Shown here: positions 1-8,140 of the stretch, one piece after another
How the letters are laid out: every line of letters begins with the position of its first letter
Numbering within the stretch: the first letter of the stretch is position 1
NCBI RefSeq assembly: GCF_009711135.1
Contig: NZ_WMIC01000001.1
Coordinates: 620,001 to 684,000, forward strand
DNA length: 64,000 nt
DNA from: Flavobacterium sp. LC2016-01
GTDB lineage: Bacteria > Bacteroidota > Bacteroidia > Flavobacteriales > Flavobacteriaceae
Reading direction: 5' to 3'
Program-made: the position numbers and the translations under genes
Notes under the pieces: model-generated
The model's input: only the letters and a program-made list of their open reading frames with translations
Database searches by the model: none
What the model was told of the DNA's origin: nothing

Positions 1-702
1 GTACATCCAGGTCACGGAAACTATACAGGAACTCTTGTAAATGCATTGGCACATCATTTTGATAATTTGCCAATGAACAGCAGTGAACGTCCTGGTTTGG
101 TGCACCGAATTGACAAGGATACCTCTGGGCTTTTGGTTGTTGCCAAAACTGAAGCGGCAATGACGCATTTGGCTAAGCAATTTGAAGCTAAAACAACGGA
201 ACGTGAATATATTGCGCTTGTTTGGGGAAATGTCGTTGCAGAAAGTGGTACAATTGAAGGAAACTTGGCACGACATTTAAAAGACCGTATGCAAATGGCT
301 GTTTTTGCTGATCCTGAAATTGGAAAACCTGCCATTACGCATTATAAAGTTTTGGAACGTTTTGGTTATGTGACTTTGATTTCTTGCCGATTAGAAACTG
401 GAAGAACACACCAAATTCGTGCGCACATGAAACATATTGGGCATCCGTTATTTAATGATGAGCGTTACGGTGGTCATTTAATTTTGAAAGGAACGACGTT
501 TACCAAATACAAACAGTTTATTGAGAATTGTTTTAAAGCATTGCCACGTCAGGCGCTTCATGCTAAAACGCTTGGATTTGTTCACCCGAATACGGGAGAA
601 ATGATGCGTTTTGATACGGAACTTCCTCAGGATTTTCAGGATTGTATTGAAAAATGGCGTACATATGTGAAATCACATAATACGGAAGATGAAGAGAATT
701 AA
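1..702 (+). CDS. rluD: RluA/RluD-family 23S rRNA pseudouridine synthase (5' partial)
   Basis: Converts specific uridines in large-subunit rRNA to pseudouridine. The frame is open to base 1 and the first codons read VHPGHGNYTGTLVNALAHHF, the family segment just before the catalytic block, so the N-terminus (probably an S4 domain) lies outside the window. The catalytic motif HRIDKDTSGLL, with the active-site Asp, follows at about bases 100-130. Later blocks TGRTHQIRAHM and HPLFNDERYGG are also typical. It ends with a hairpin terminator and is convergent with the ABC ATPase gene. RluD-type (1911/1915/1917) specificity is inferred from similarity and is less sure than the family. Confidence 0.93.
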   Translation, partial: VHPGHGNYTGTLVNALAHHFDNLPMNSSERPGLVHRIDKDTSGLLVVAKTEAAMTHLAKQFEAKTTEREYIALVWGNVVAESGTIEGNLARHLKDRMQMAVFADPEIGKPAITHYKVLERFGYVTLISCRLETGRTHQIRAHMKHIGHPLFNDERYGGHLILKGTTFTKYKQFIENCFKALPRQALHAKTLGFVHPNTGEMMRFDTELPQDFQDCIEKWRTYVKSHNTEDEEN

Positions 703-738
703 TTTTTTAGAAAAAAGAAAATAGATTAAAGAATATAG

Positions 739-765
739 AAAAAGCTCCAACTGGGGCTTTTTTTA
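739..765 (+). terminator. Rho-independent terminator after rluD
   Basis: A GC-containing stem (AAAGCTCC / GGGGCTTT) is followed directly by a T-run, 37 bases after the rluD stop codon. Confidence 0.75.
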
Positions 766-876
766 TTTTACCATTAAGATATTAAGTTAATTAAGCGTAG
801 ATCTTAATAAGCTTAATATTCTTAAAAGAAAATTAAGCGCAACACTCTTAATTAACTTAATATCTTAATGGTAAAA
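766..876. repeat. Large palindrome with 30-bp perfect arms
   Basis: Bases 766-795 and 847-876 are exact reverse complements over 30 bp, built from the word ACCATTAAGATATTAAG. The 51-base centre holds further TTAAG words. It lies between two convergent genes, so it may act as a bidirectional terminator, but it is much longer than needed for that and looks like a dispersed flavobacterial repeat. Confidence 0.8.
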
Positions 877-880
877 AAAT

Positions 881-2122
881 CTAGTTTAATTCTGAATGGG
901 ATTTTATTTTACCGATTGATCCTGTTGGATTTGGTAAAAGTTCGAAAACCGAAGTAGGAGCGAGGCCTTGTTCTATTCTGTGCGAAACGTATAAAATTGT
1001 GACGTTTGTTTCCTGTTTAATTGTATTGATTAGCTGAATGACCAAATCTACATTTTCGTCGTCCAGGCCTTCTACCGGTTCGTCTAAAATTAATAATGGC
1101 GGATGTTTCAAAACGGCACGAACAATCAGCGCAACTCTTTGCTGCCCGATGGAAAGATCAATAAAGCGTTTTTTTCGCAAATGCGTCATTTCGATTACTT
1201 CCAGCCATTGCGATACAATTTGCTGTTGATGGGTTGTTGGCTCATTATAAAGCCCGATGGAATCAAAAAAACCGGAAAGAATCATTTGTTCCAGAGTGTG
1301 GCCTTTTTGAAATAAATCAGTCATCGAAGTCGTGAAGATTCCGATTTGTTTTTTGATGTCCCAAACACTTTCTCCAGTTCCTTTTTTTCTTCCGAATAAA
1401 AATAAATCCTGCCCGAACCCTTTTGGATTATCTCCTGTAATTAGAGATAAAATGGTGCTTTTTCCAGAACCATTTGGGCCAATTAACTGCCAGAATTCAC
1501 CTTGTTTTATGGTCCATGAAATAGTGTCGAGAATTTTTCTTTCCTCGTAACTTACGGATACATTTTCCAGTTTTATTAATACACTTTCGTGGAAAGAATG
1601 TGGTTCAATCGCCTTTGGAATTTCTGATGTATTCAGAGTTTTAAAATGGCTTTCGGTTTTTGAAATTGGATGCAATTCAAAAGTATTGTCTTTGATCTGC
1701 GCTTTATTCGGAACAAATTCCAAAACATCCACAACACGATTTAAAAGCTGGATAATAGCAATTTCATCAGTTAAATCTTTTAGAGAATCGGCTAAAATTA
1801 CTCTTGATGCCTGATCTAAATGATCGAACGGATTATCAAAAATGATAAAATCTGGCTTTTGATTGATACAGTATTTTAAAAATTCTTTTTTGCGTTCGCC
1901 TGATGAAAAGGTTCTCAATTGGCGATGCGATTCCGGAGAAGCTTCTACACTGTCATATTGATATTCTTTTTCGATGAATTTTTCAATTGCGATGTCAGAG
2001 AATAAAATACCTTTTTGATTGTTGAAAACGGCTAATTCTCCTTTTGCTTCGCCGTTAAGTATGTTATCAATAAAAGCTTTTTTGTTTACCTGGTTAGATA
2101 AAAGTATGTCCCAGTGCTGCAT
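881..2122 (-). CDS. ModF-like ABC ATPase with a degenerate first domain
   Basis: Cytoplasmic protein of about 413 residues with two ABC ATPase modules and no membrane segments, as in ModF/PhrA-type proteins. The C-terminal module is complete: Walker A GPNGSGKST, signature LSIGQQ, Walker B LLILDEP and a switch His in VSHR. The N-terminal module keeps a signature (FSSGERKK) and Walker B (FIIFDNP) but has no visible Walker A. An ATG at 2152 would add ten residues, but it abuts a palindrome at 2154-2173; the internal start (MQHWDILLSN) resembles family N-termini and is preferred. A molybdate-transport link is not supported by neighbours, so the role is open. Confidence 0.8.
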   Translation of the reverse strand: MQHWDILLSNQVNKKAFIDNILNGEAKGELAVFNNQKGILFSDIAIEKFIEKEYQYDSVEASPESHRQLRTFSSGERKKEFLKYCINQKPDFIIFDNPFDHLDQASRVILADSLKDLTDEIAIIQLLNRVVDVLEFVPNKAQIKDNTFELHPISKTESHFKTLNTSEIPKAIEPHSFHESVLIKLENVSVSYEERKILDTISWTIKQGEFWQLIGPNGSGKSTILSLITGDNPKGFGQDLFLFGRKKGTGESVWDIKKQIGIFTTSMTDLFQKGHTLEQMILSGFFDSIGLYNEPTTHQQQIVSQWLEVIEMTHLRKKRFIDLSIGQQRVALIVRAVLKHPPLLILDEPVEGLDDENVDLVIQLINTIKQETNVTILYVSHRIEQGLAPTSVFELLPNPTGSIGKIKSHSELN

Positions 2123-2153
2123 TTCTGTATTATTAAAAGTTTCTTTTGCCACT

Positions 2154-2173
2154 CCCGATAGCCATCGGGAGCG
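2154..2173. repeat. CCCGAT/ATCGGG palindrome
   Basis: CTCCCGATAGCCATCGGGAG is a 20-base near-perfect palindrome between the sulfurtransferase stop and the ABC ATPase start. The same CCCGAT...ATCGGG arms occur twice after dnaK. Confidence 0.6.
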
Positions 2174-2194
2174 GCAAGAAGAATATAGTTTATT

Positions 2195-3040
2195 CTATTT
2201 TTTTGTTGCCATTTCGCGGTCATTTCGTGACCATTCACTCCACGAGCCGACGTATAATTTTGGAATTGGAATTCCGGCATAATCCATTGCTAATAATGTG
2301 TGACAAGCCGTAACACCAGATCCGCAATGAACGATTATGTTTTCAGATGATTTGCTTTCTAAAATTGAAGTATATTTTTCAGCTAAAACTTCAGCCGATT
2401 TAAAAAGACCATTTTCATCCAGATTTTCACTGAACGGAACATTTACTGCTCCGAGAATATGTCCTGCAATTAAATCCAGAGGTTCTGTAAGGCCATCAAA
2501 TCGATTTTTATCTCTTACATCGATTACGATATTTTCGTTGTTATTTCGAGCTTTATCGACTTCATTGATATCGACTAAAGCTAATTTCCATTCCGTTATT
2601 GGATAATTTTCTGTTTTTTCGAAATTTTCAATTTCAGAACTTACCGGAAAACCTGCTTTTATAGCTTCTTGTAAACCTCCATTTAAAACCTGAATTTTTT
2701 CATGTCCAACGGCTTTCAGCATCCACCAAAATCGTGACGCGGCGTTTGATCCGTTTTTGTCATCGTATACAACAACATGACTTGTTGGGGAAATTCCGAG
2801 TTTAGACAACACTTCAGAAAATTTGGAAAAAGATGGCAAAGGATGTCTTCCGCCATCTGCAGGATTTTCGGCTGTTGCCAAATCTTTGTTTAGATCAACA
2901 TATCGTGCACCTTTTAAATGTTCGTTTAGATAATTTTCTGGTGCATTAATGCCGCCTCTGGCATCAATTAATATGATTTCTGAAGAATTAAGTTTTAATA
3001 ATTCTTCAGCACTTATAATTGGAGAAAGTTTGTCTGACAT
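2195..3040 (-). CDS. Sulfurtransferase, two rhodanese domains (thiosulfate/3-mercaptopyruvate type)
   Basis: Transfers sulfane sulfur from thiosulfate or 3-mercaptopyruvate through an active-site cysteine. Two rhodanese domains are visible: an N-terminal one (LIDARGGINAPENYLNEHLKGARYVD) that lacks the Cys, and a C-terminal one with the loop HCGSGVTAC. CGSGVT resembles the mercaptopyruvate sulfurtransferase form of the loop, so that substrate is more likely. The frame extends to 3085, but this would overlap the upstream ThuA-like gene; the Met at 3040 (MSDKLSPIIS) gives a normal cytosolic N-terminus 7 bases after that gene's stop. Probably co-transcribed with the two genes upstream. Confidence 0.88.
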   Translation of the reverse strand: MSDKLSPIISAEELLKLNSSEIILIDARGGINAPENYLNEHLKGARYVDLNKDLATAENPADGGRHPLPSFSKFSEVLSKLGISPTSHVVVYDDKNGSNAASRFWWMLKAVGHEKIQVLNGGLQEAIKAGFPVSSEIENFEKTENYPITEWKLALVDINEVDKARNNNENIVIDVRDKNRFDGLTEPLDLIAGHILGAVNVPFSENLDENGLFKSAEVLAEKYTSILESKSSENIIVHCGSGVTACHTLLAMDYAGIPIPKLYVGSWSEWSRNDREMATKK

Positions 3041-3047
3041 TTTGAAA

Positions 3048-3896
3048 TTATTTACCTTTTTTAGTTCCAAACAAAAGCAAAGCATTCAAAATTACTTTAT
3101 TTTGTGTTTCATTTTCAAATGTATACGAAAGCGTTTTGTTGGTTTTGCCTTCATAATCAATATCATTATGTCCCATATTCACATACATCATTTTGTATTT
3201 TTTATTGGTCCAAACGACAGGATAATAACCGCTGTGCCAAATTTCATGCGCTTTTGGGCCTGTTCCTAAAGGGAAACTGCTTTCGTCAATTGCCAACAGA
3301 ATTTTGATGTCTGGATTTTTTGTCAAATCATTGCTCCATCGATACCATTCGTTTGGCTGAGATTTAAAGGTTTTAGGAATGTTTTTAGTTATCGGATCTT
3401 GATTTTCAACTCTTAAAACTGCTGATGTTGGCCGCCATGTATTGCTTCCGTATTCACCGGAACCCAAAAATGTGTTATGGTACCAATCCCAGTTTTGCGG
3501 ATAGGATGAATCATTTAATGCAAAGGCCGAGAAATGAAAACCAATAAAACCGCCGCCGTTTTCCATATGCTTTTGAAAAGCTTCACGCTGCGCTGGAGTT
3601 TCTGGTCTTGTATCTAAAAATAATACAACTTGGTAATTTGCTAAAAACTTTGCATTGAGGTTGTCCCAATTGCTGGTTGAATCGTATTCAAAATGATTTT
3701 CCTCCGCTATTTTTGGAAACCATTTATTGGCTTCGTGCACAAAACTTATGTGCGCTTGATCATTTTTGCCTGTATAAAAAGCAATTACTTTAAATTTTGC
3801 TTTTTTATGCTGTGCAATTCCTGTAAAACAAACAAGAAAAAGAGTTAACAGAATACACTTTGCAGCTAATTTCATTTTTTGATTAAAAACATTCAT
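3048..3896 (-). CDS. ThuA-domain exported protein
   Basis: ThuA-like (trehalose-utilisation type, glutamine-amidotransferase fold) protein with an N-terminal signal peptide ending near GIAQ. The family motifs VIAFYTGKNDQAH, GGGFIGFHF and the late block YVNMGHNDIDY are present. ThuA domains are common in Bacteroidota carbohydrate loci, but the reaction is not established. An alternative start at Met8 (3875) gives a more classical signal peptide. It lies 3 bases downstream of the DUF1398 gene stop and 7 bases upstream of the sulfurtransferase start, so the three probably form an operon. Confidence 0.82.
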   Translation of the reverse strand: MNVFNQKMKLAAKCILLTLFLVCFTGIAQHKKAKFKVIAFYTGKNDQAHISFVHEANKWFPKIAEENHFEYDSTSNWDNLNAKFLANYQVVLFLDTRPETPAQREAFQKHMENGGGFIGFHFSAFALNDSSYPQNWDWYHNTFLGSGEYGSNTWRPTSAVLRVENQDPITKNIPKTFKSQPNEWYRWSNDLTKNPDIKILLAIDESSFPLGTGPKAHEIWHSGYYPVVWTNKKYKMMYVNMGHNDIDYEGKTNKTLSYTFENETQNKVILNALLLFGTKKGK

Positions 3897-3899
3897 CTC

Positions 3900-4289
3900 T
3901 TAACTAGGAATTTTTTCGATTAAAATTTCGTTTTCTGATTTATCAAAATAAGTGCATGTCATTTCGATAATGTTCACGCGCCATTTTGCAATACCGCATT
4001 GCGCACAATGGGTGCAGAAAGTCATATAATCGGTTTCACCATGCTGATGTTTTACCAAAAGTTCGATAAAAAGTTCTTTGTTAGGAAAATCTGCAACTTT
4101 TATTTCAGGATATTTTTCTTCAGCTGCTGCGGTATAATTATTTAATCCAAAATAAATGACACTTCCGTCATGCACAAAAGTATCGTAGCCTTTTACACCA
4201 AGAATGATTAAATCTTGAATATAATTAGGAAAATCAGCACCGCTTTTTACTTTAGAATGTGCTTCTTTGATTTGGTCGATAGTAAACAT
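3900..4289 (-). CDS. DUF1398 family protein
   Basis: Small cytosolic protein of 129 residues resembling the DUF1398/YbcV family: FTIDQIKEAHSKVKSGADFPNYIQDL at the start, then YDTFVHDGS, the Cys-rich piece FCTHCAQCG and the end WRVN...TCTYFD. No biochemical role is known to me. First gene of the minus-strand group with the ThuA-like and sulfurtransferase genes. A strong palindrome separates it from the alpha/beta hydrolase gene. Confidence 0.8.
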   Translation of the reverse strand: MFTIDQIKEAHSKVKSGADFPNYIQDLIILGVKGYDTFVHDGSVIYFGLNNYTAAAEEKYPEIKVADFPNKELFIELLVKHQHGETDYMTFCTHCAQCGIAKWRVNIIEMTCTYFDKSENEILIEKIPS

Positions 4290-4306
4290 AGTTTTTAGTT
4301 TTTAGG

Positions 4307-4370
4307 TTTTTGTTCGCCACGAATTCACGAATTTTTTTAGTGTAATTTGTGAATTCGTGGCGAACAAAAA
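4307..4370. terminator. Perfect palindrome / terminator containing GAATTCGTGGCGAACA
   Basis: Arms at 4307-4328 and 4349-4370 are exact complements (22 bp) with T- and A-runs outside, placed 2 bases after the alpha/beta hydrolase stop. It can form a strong intrinsic terminator on either strand. Confidence 0.75.
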
Positions 4371-4372
4371 AA

Positions 4373-5365
4373 TTATTGTTTCAAAAATACGATTAATGGT
4401 TTTATAAATTGATCAAAAGATTCAATATGCGGCAAATGTCCAGTATTTGGAATTTCAACCAGTTTTGAATTCGGAATTGCTTTTTGTGTTCTTCGGCCTA
4501 ATTCGGCATAGTTCCCCATTTCCGCTTGGATTTCTTCAGAAACTAAAGGTTTGCCTAAAGCAGTTTTATCTCTTGTTCCAATAATTAAAAGAGTAGGAAC
4601 CTGGATATTTCTGAACTCATACAATACAGGCTGTGTAAAAATCATTTCATATAAAAGTGCCGAATTCCAAGCCACTTTATCATATTCAGGATCAGTTGTC
4701 CAGCCGGCGCTGAGTTCTGCCCATTTTTGATATTCAGCATTCCATTTTCCGTTATAATAATTCGCCATTTGATAGTTTTTGATGGACTGATAATTTTGTT
4801 TTAATTCCGATTCGTACCACCAATCAACAGGTTTGTAGGGAACCACTAATTTCCAGTCTTCTAACCCAATTGGATTTTCTAGAACTAATTTTTCGGTCAT
4901 TTCTGGATACATCAAAGCAAATCTTGTGGCAAGCATACCGCCCATAGAATGTCCTAAAATAGTTGCTTTTCCGATTCCGAGATGATCTAATAATTTTTTG
5001 GTGTTTTCTGCTAATTGCTGAAACGTATATTGAAAATTATCTGGTTTTGATGATTTTCCAAAACCAATCTGATCTGGAACAATTACGCGAAAACCTGCTG
5101 CGGTCAAAGCTTTTATAGTTGTTTCCCAATAGGCGCCGTTGAAGTTTTTTCCGTGAAGCAGGACCACATTTTTATTGTTATAATTATCTGGAGTTATGTC
5201 CATATAAAACATCTGCATGTATTGGCGCTGACTGGTTAATTCTAAAAACTGAACCGGAAAAGGATAATCGTAATTTGAAAGATTTATATCTAAGGGTTTT
5301 ATGTTTCCATCTTGAGAAAAACTTAAAAAAGGAAATAAGAGCATTAAGAGCTGGAAAATTTTCAT
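4373..5365 (-). CDS. Exported alpha/beta hydrolase
   Basis: Serine hydrolase of 330 residues with a signal peptide (MKIFQLLMLLFPFLSFSQ). The oxyanion segment VVLLHGKNFNGAYWE, the nucleophile elbow GHSMGG, a later acid region (LLIIGTRDKTA) and the catalytic His in NTGHLPHIE complete the triad. This resembles the haloalkane dehalogenase/proline iminopeptidase-like branch; the substrate cannot be told. Stands alone, with a promoter-like region upstream and a palindromic terminator directly downstream. Confidence 0.85.
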   Translation of the reverse strand: MKIFQLLMLLFPFLSFSQDGNIKPLDINLSNYDYPFPVQFLELTSQRQYMQMFYMDITPDNYNNKNVVLLHGKNFNGAYWETTIKALTAAGFRVIVPDQIGFGKSSKPDNFQYTFQQLAENTKKLLDHLGIGKATILGHSMGGMLATRFALMYPEMTEKLVLENPIGLEDWKLVVPYKPVDWWYESELKQNYQSIKNYQMANYYNGKWNAEYQKWAELSAGWTTDPEYDKVAWNSALLYEMIFTQPVLYEFRNIQVPTLLIIGTRDKTALGKPLVSEEIQAEMGNYAELGRRTQKAIPNSKLVEIPNTGHLPHIESFDQFIKPLIVFLKQ

Positions 5366-5673
5366 TTTTGAGTTGATTTTGGGTTAAGAACTATAAAATT
5401 ACCGTTAACCATTCTGAAAACCAAAGTTTAACTTCTTAAAATTATCAGAAAAAATGAATCAGAAAGAAAAATTAAAGTCAATTTAATCATCTGATTCTTC
5501 ACTTTTAATTTTTTTTGGCATTCTTAATTTTGCATTTTTATCATTTGTAAGGTATTGATTGTGAAAATATTGCAGTTCAACGATTAATGCCACTACTTTA
5601 AGGGAGTTCTTTTGAAAATTTCGAAATTGTAGGTAAATTAGAGGTAGAATGTTGTCAGCTAAAAAAGTGTATT
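5366..5673. other. 308-base divergent intergenic region
   Basis: Lies between divergently transcribed genes, so it must hold promoters for both. On the minus strand a possible Bacteroidota promoter is visible: TTTG (5422-5425) and a TAATTTTA box (5394-5401), 20 bases apart. No open frame or RNA fold was recognised. Confidence 0.4.
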
Positions 5674-6366
5674 ATGAAAAAAACAATACTTTTACTCTTG
5701 CTCACAGTCCCCACATTTGCCCAAGAAATCAACACATTTGATTTCGCCGTTATAAACTCTACCTTAATCTCAGCAAATATCGATCTTGATAAAGGGCGGA
5801 GCGTTGTCGCGGCCAATGAAGATCAATATTCGGCTTATTTTCAGTACGCATTTAGTATGTGTGATGACGATGTTATTTTTGGCGCTGGAATCGATAAATC
5901 GGAAATTGACCGAACGTACATTGGTTACATCGGAAAAATATGCGGTAAATTCAGAGCTACAATTGGAGTTGGTTATTTAGAATCGCGGAGCGGTTACGAC
6001 GGAACTTTTACGGGTTTCAGCATTTCATGGCATTTTTCTGAAAACACTTATATCGGAGGAAATCTTGAAAATTTACATTCGACAAGTGTTGATTATGAAA
6101 CCGATGAAAGTTTTGATTATTACAAAAAACTGGTTCCGAAAGTTTTTGGAAGTTATGAAATTATCCCAAATGTGATTGCTTTTGGTCAGCTGAGCAGCAG
6201 AGTTAATGATATTGCACTGAAGTATCAGGTTCACCGATTTTCAGCCGGAGGATTTTACTCTGGACACTCAGTAGGAGGAATCTTCGGAACAGTAAATCTC
6301 GGACGATTTGCACTTTCCTGCAGTACCACTTTTGAAAAAGTAAACTTTGGGTTAAAGTTTGAGTAG
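5674..6366 (+). CDS. Exported protein, probable small outer-membrane beta-barrel
   Basis: 230 residues with a clear signal peptide (MKKTILLLLLTVPTFAQ). The rest has no conserved motif I recognise. It shows alternating polar and hydrophobic strands with aromatic residues (for example FRATIGVGYLESRSGY, SISWHFSENTYIGGNL) and ends in the aromatic residue Phe followed by Glu (FGLKFE), which suggests an eight- to ten-strand barrel. The only plus-strand gene in the first 18 kb after rluD, and convergent with the MscS gene. Confidence 0.6.
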   Translation: MKKTILLLLLTVPTFAQEINTFDFAVINSTLISANIDLDKGRSVVAANEDQYSAYFQYAFSMCDDDVIFGAGIDKSEIDRTYIGYIGKICGKFRATIGVGYLESRSGYDGTFTGFSISWHFSENTYIGGNLENLHSTSVDYETDESFDYYKKLVPKVFGSYEIIPNVIAFGQLSSRVNDIALKYQVHRFSAGGFYSGHSVGGIFGTVNLGRFALSCSTTFEKVNFGLKFE

Positions 6367-6421
6367 CTACGGTTTAGGCCGCAGGTTTTTGGAATTTGGA
6401 ATTTAAAAAATTTATTGAAGA

Positions 6422-7261
6422 TTATTGTTTTTTAAGTGTCACCACTCTTTGCGGATACGGAATATCGATATTATTTTCGTCAAAACATTTTTTAATGCTT
6501 TGCAGTAAATCGCAATACATTACAAAACCTTCTGTAGAATTTTTTGCCCAAGCCCAGGCTTTTAAATTTACGCTGGAATCGGCTAAAGCCACAACTCTTG
6601 CAATAACCATCGGTTCTTTTTGTTTTTTAGCTTCTGCGGTCCGAGTATCAATAAATAATGGATGTTTGGCAATTTCATCTTTTATGATTTCTAATGCTTT
6701 TTCGACATCAGAATCATAACCAATTCCGATTTCGATTATTTTACAGCATTTAGTATCAAGCATATTGGTATTGACAATTATTTGATTGCTGATCACCGAA
6801 TTTGGAATTATAATTCGGTTGTTTTCGGCATCTTTCAAAACGACTTGTCTTAAATTAATGTCTTCAACCGTACCGGCAAAGTTGTTAATGGTGATTTTGT
6901 CATTAATTTTAAAAGGTTTAAAAATGACCAAAAATATACCGCTCACAATATTGCTTAAAGCCTGCTGTGAAGCCAAACCAGCAACAAGAGAAATTACGCC
7001 TGCACCCGCTAAAAAGGAGTGTCCGATAATTTTAAATTCGGGAATCTGAATTAATGCAAAAGCAAAACCAAGAATGTAAATTACAGTTATTATTAAGTGT
7101 TTTAAGAACTTAAATCCGGTTGCATCATATTCTTTATCGGTTAACTTTCGATATAAAAAATAACGCAGCGTTTTTTCTGTTATAGCGCCCAAAATAATAG
7201 TTGTAATGGCAATTATAGCAATTACAAATGCGATTCTGAAATCATTTATGTAATCCATCAT
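6422..7261 (-). CDS. MscS-family mechanosensitive ion channel
   Basis: Inner-membrane channel of about 279 residues that releases solutes on hypo-osmotic shock. Three hydrophobic segments lie in the first 130 residues, the third being the Gly/Ala-rich pore helix (AGAGVISLVAGLASQQALSNIVSGIFL). The beta domain follows, with the motif PFKINDKITINNFAGTVEDINLRQVVLKDAENNRIIIPNS. The frame reaches 7297, but its first 12 residues (MFFGFFFSKSKS) look like read-through; the paired Met at 7261/7258 (MMDYINDF) fits the family better. Confidence 0.9.
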   Translation of the reverse strand: MMDYINDFRIAFVIAIIAITTIILGAITEKTLRYFLYRKLTDKEYDATGFKFLKHLIITVIYILGFAFALIQIPEFKIIGHSFLAGAGVISLVAGLASQQALSNIVSGIFLVIFKPFKINDKITINNFAGTVEDINLRQVVLKDAENNRIIIPNSVISNQIIVNTNMLDTKCCKIIEIGIGYDSDVEKALEIIKDEIAKHPLFIDTRTAEAKKQKEPMVIARVVALADSSVNLKAWAWAKNSTEGFVMYCDLLQSIKKCFDENNIDIPYPQRVVTLKKQ

Positions 7262-7335
7262 AGATTTTGATTTTGAGAAAAAAAATCCAAAAAACAATTT
7301 TGAATATTGCTTTTTGGATTTTATAAAGTTAAAAT

Positions 7336-7542
7336 AAATATTACCAGTTAGGTGTAATGCGTGAAATTTTATTTAACACATAGAAACAGAGATTTTATTT
7401 GCAGAAAAAAGAGCTTAAAAAAGAAACTAGTTTCTAACACATAGCTTGCTATGTTTGTTTTAAACAAGTGAAACGCCTTTTTTGCACCTCCTAAATCTAT
7501 GTTTCTATGTGTTTGAATTAATTCACCCAACGGGTTAAATAT
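7336..7542. repeat. Branched palindromic intergenic element, about 207 bp
   Basis: Outer arms (about 7336-7395 and 7492-7542) pair imperfectly; the best part is CACATAGAAACAGAGATTT against AAATCTATGTTTCTATGTG. Inside are a perfect 14-base palindrome AGAAACTAGTTTCT (7422-7435) and a small hairpin ACATAGC-TT-GCTATGT (7439-7454). The whole could fold as a cloverleaf-like structure between the MscS and thioesterase genes. Confidence 0.65.
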
Positions 7543-7550
7543 TGTTAGTT

Positions 7551-7988
7551 TTATAGTCCAACAAAATCATCGCTTTTTGGGAAAATGCTCAGCGCTTCAA
7601 TCGCAATTTCTGGAGTTGGAGAAGCTAGTTTGCGCAATTTTGTATCCATCCAGGCACCGTCAACCGTAATAGTAGCACAAAGCGTATCATCTTCTCTTCT
7701 AAATTCATGAATGATAGACCAGCGCGAAGCATCGGCTTTCATTTTTGATGTTTTAGTGTGAATGAATATTTTATCAGAAAGTTTTAATTCTTTTCTGAAA
7801 ACGCATTCTTCTCTAAACAAAACAGGTCCAAAACCCTGTGATTGCATCACTCTTAAAGTCAAACCTAATTCTTCAAGGATTTCGATACGATGCTGTGCAC
7901 CAAAATCGTAATAAGCACTGTGACGAACATGAAAATTAGGGTCAAGATCTGACCAGCGAAAAGAAATTTCTTTAATAAATGAAGCCAT
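7551..7988 (-). CDS. Hotdog-fold acyl-CoA thioesterase
   Basis: 145 residues of the 4-hydroxybenzoyl-CoA thioesterase/YbgC type. The motif SFRWSDLDPNFHVRHSAYYDF holds the conserved Asp and His of the hotdog active site; a fourth-strand block (SRWSIIHEFRR...TLCATITVDGAWMD) follows. Predicted to hydrolyse an acyl-CoA or acyl-ACP; chain preference is unknown. Stands alone, after the branched palindromic element on the downstream side. Confidence 0.85.
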   Translation of the reverse strand: MASFIKEISFRWSDLDPNFHVRHSAYYDFGAQHRIEILEELGLTLRVMQSQGFGPVLFREECVFRKELKLSDKIFIHTKTSKMKADASRWSIIHEFRREDDTLCATITVDGAWMDTKLRKLASPTPEIAIEALSIFPKSDDFVGL

Positions 7989-8140
7989 TTTGTAATTGTA
8001 ATTTAGATTTTATTGCGATTGCCTGCCGAAATTGTTTCGGCTAAAAAAACAATCATTTTTAAAAATCGAAATTACGAATAAAAACAAATGGAATTTCCAG
8101 CAAGCAAAATTTTATGAATATTTGAAGAAAGTACTTTAGT

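Noticed and set aside
2086..2280. Short minus-strand frame spanning the palindrome at 2154-2173
   Set aside because: It overlaps the 3' end of the sulfurtransferase gene and the start of the ABC ATPase gene in another frame and has no family likeness.
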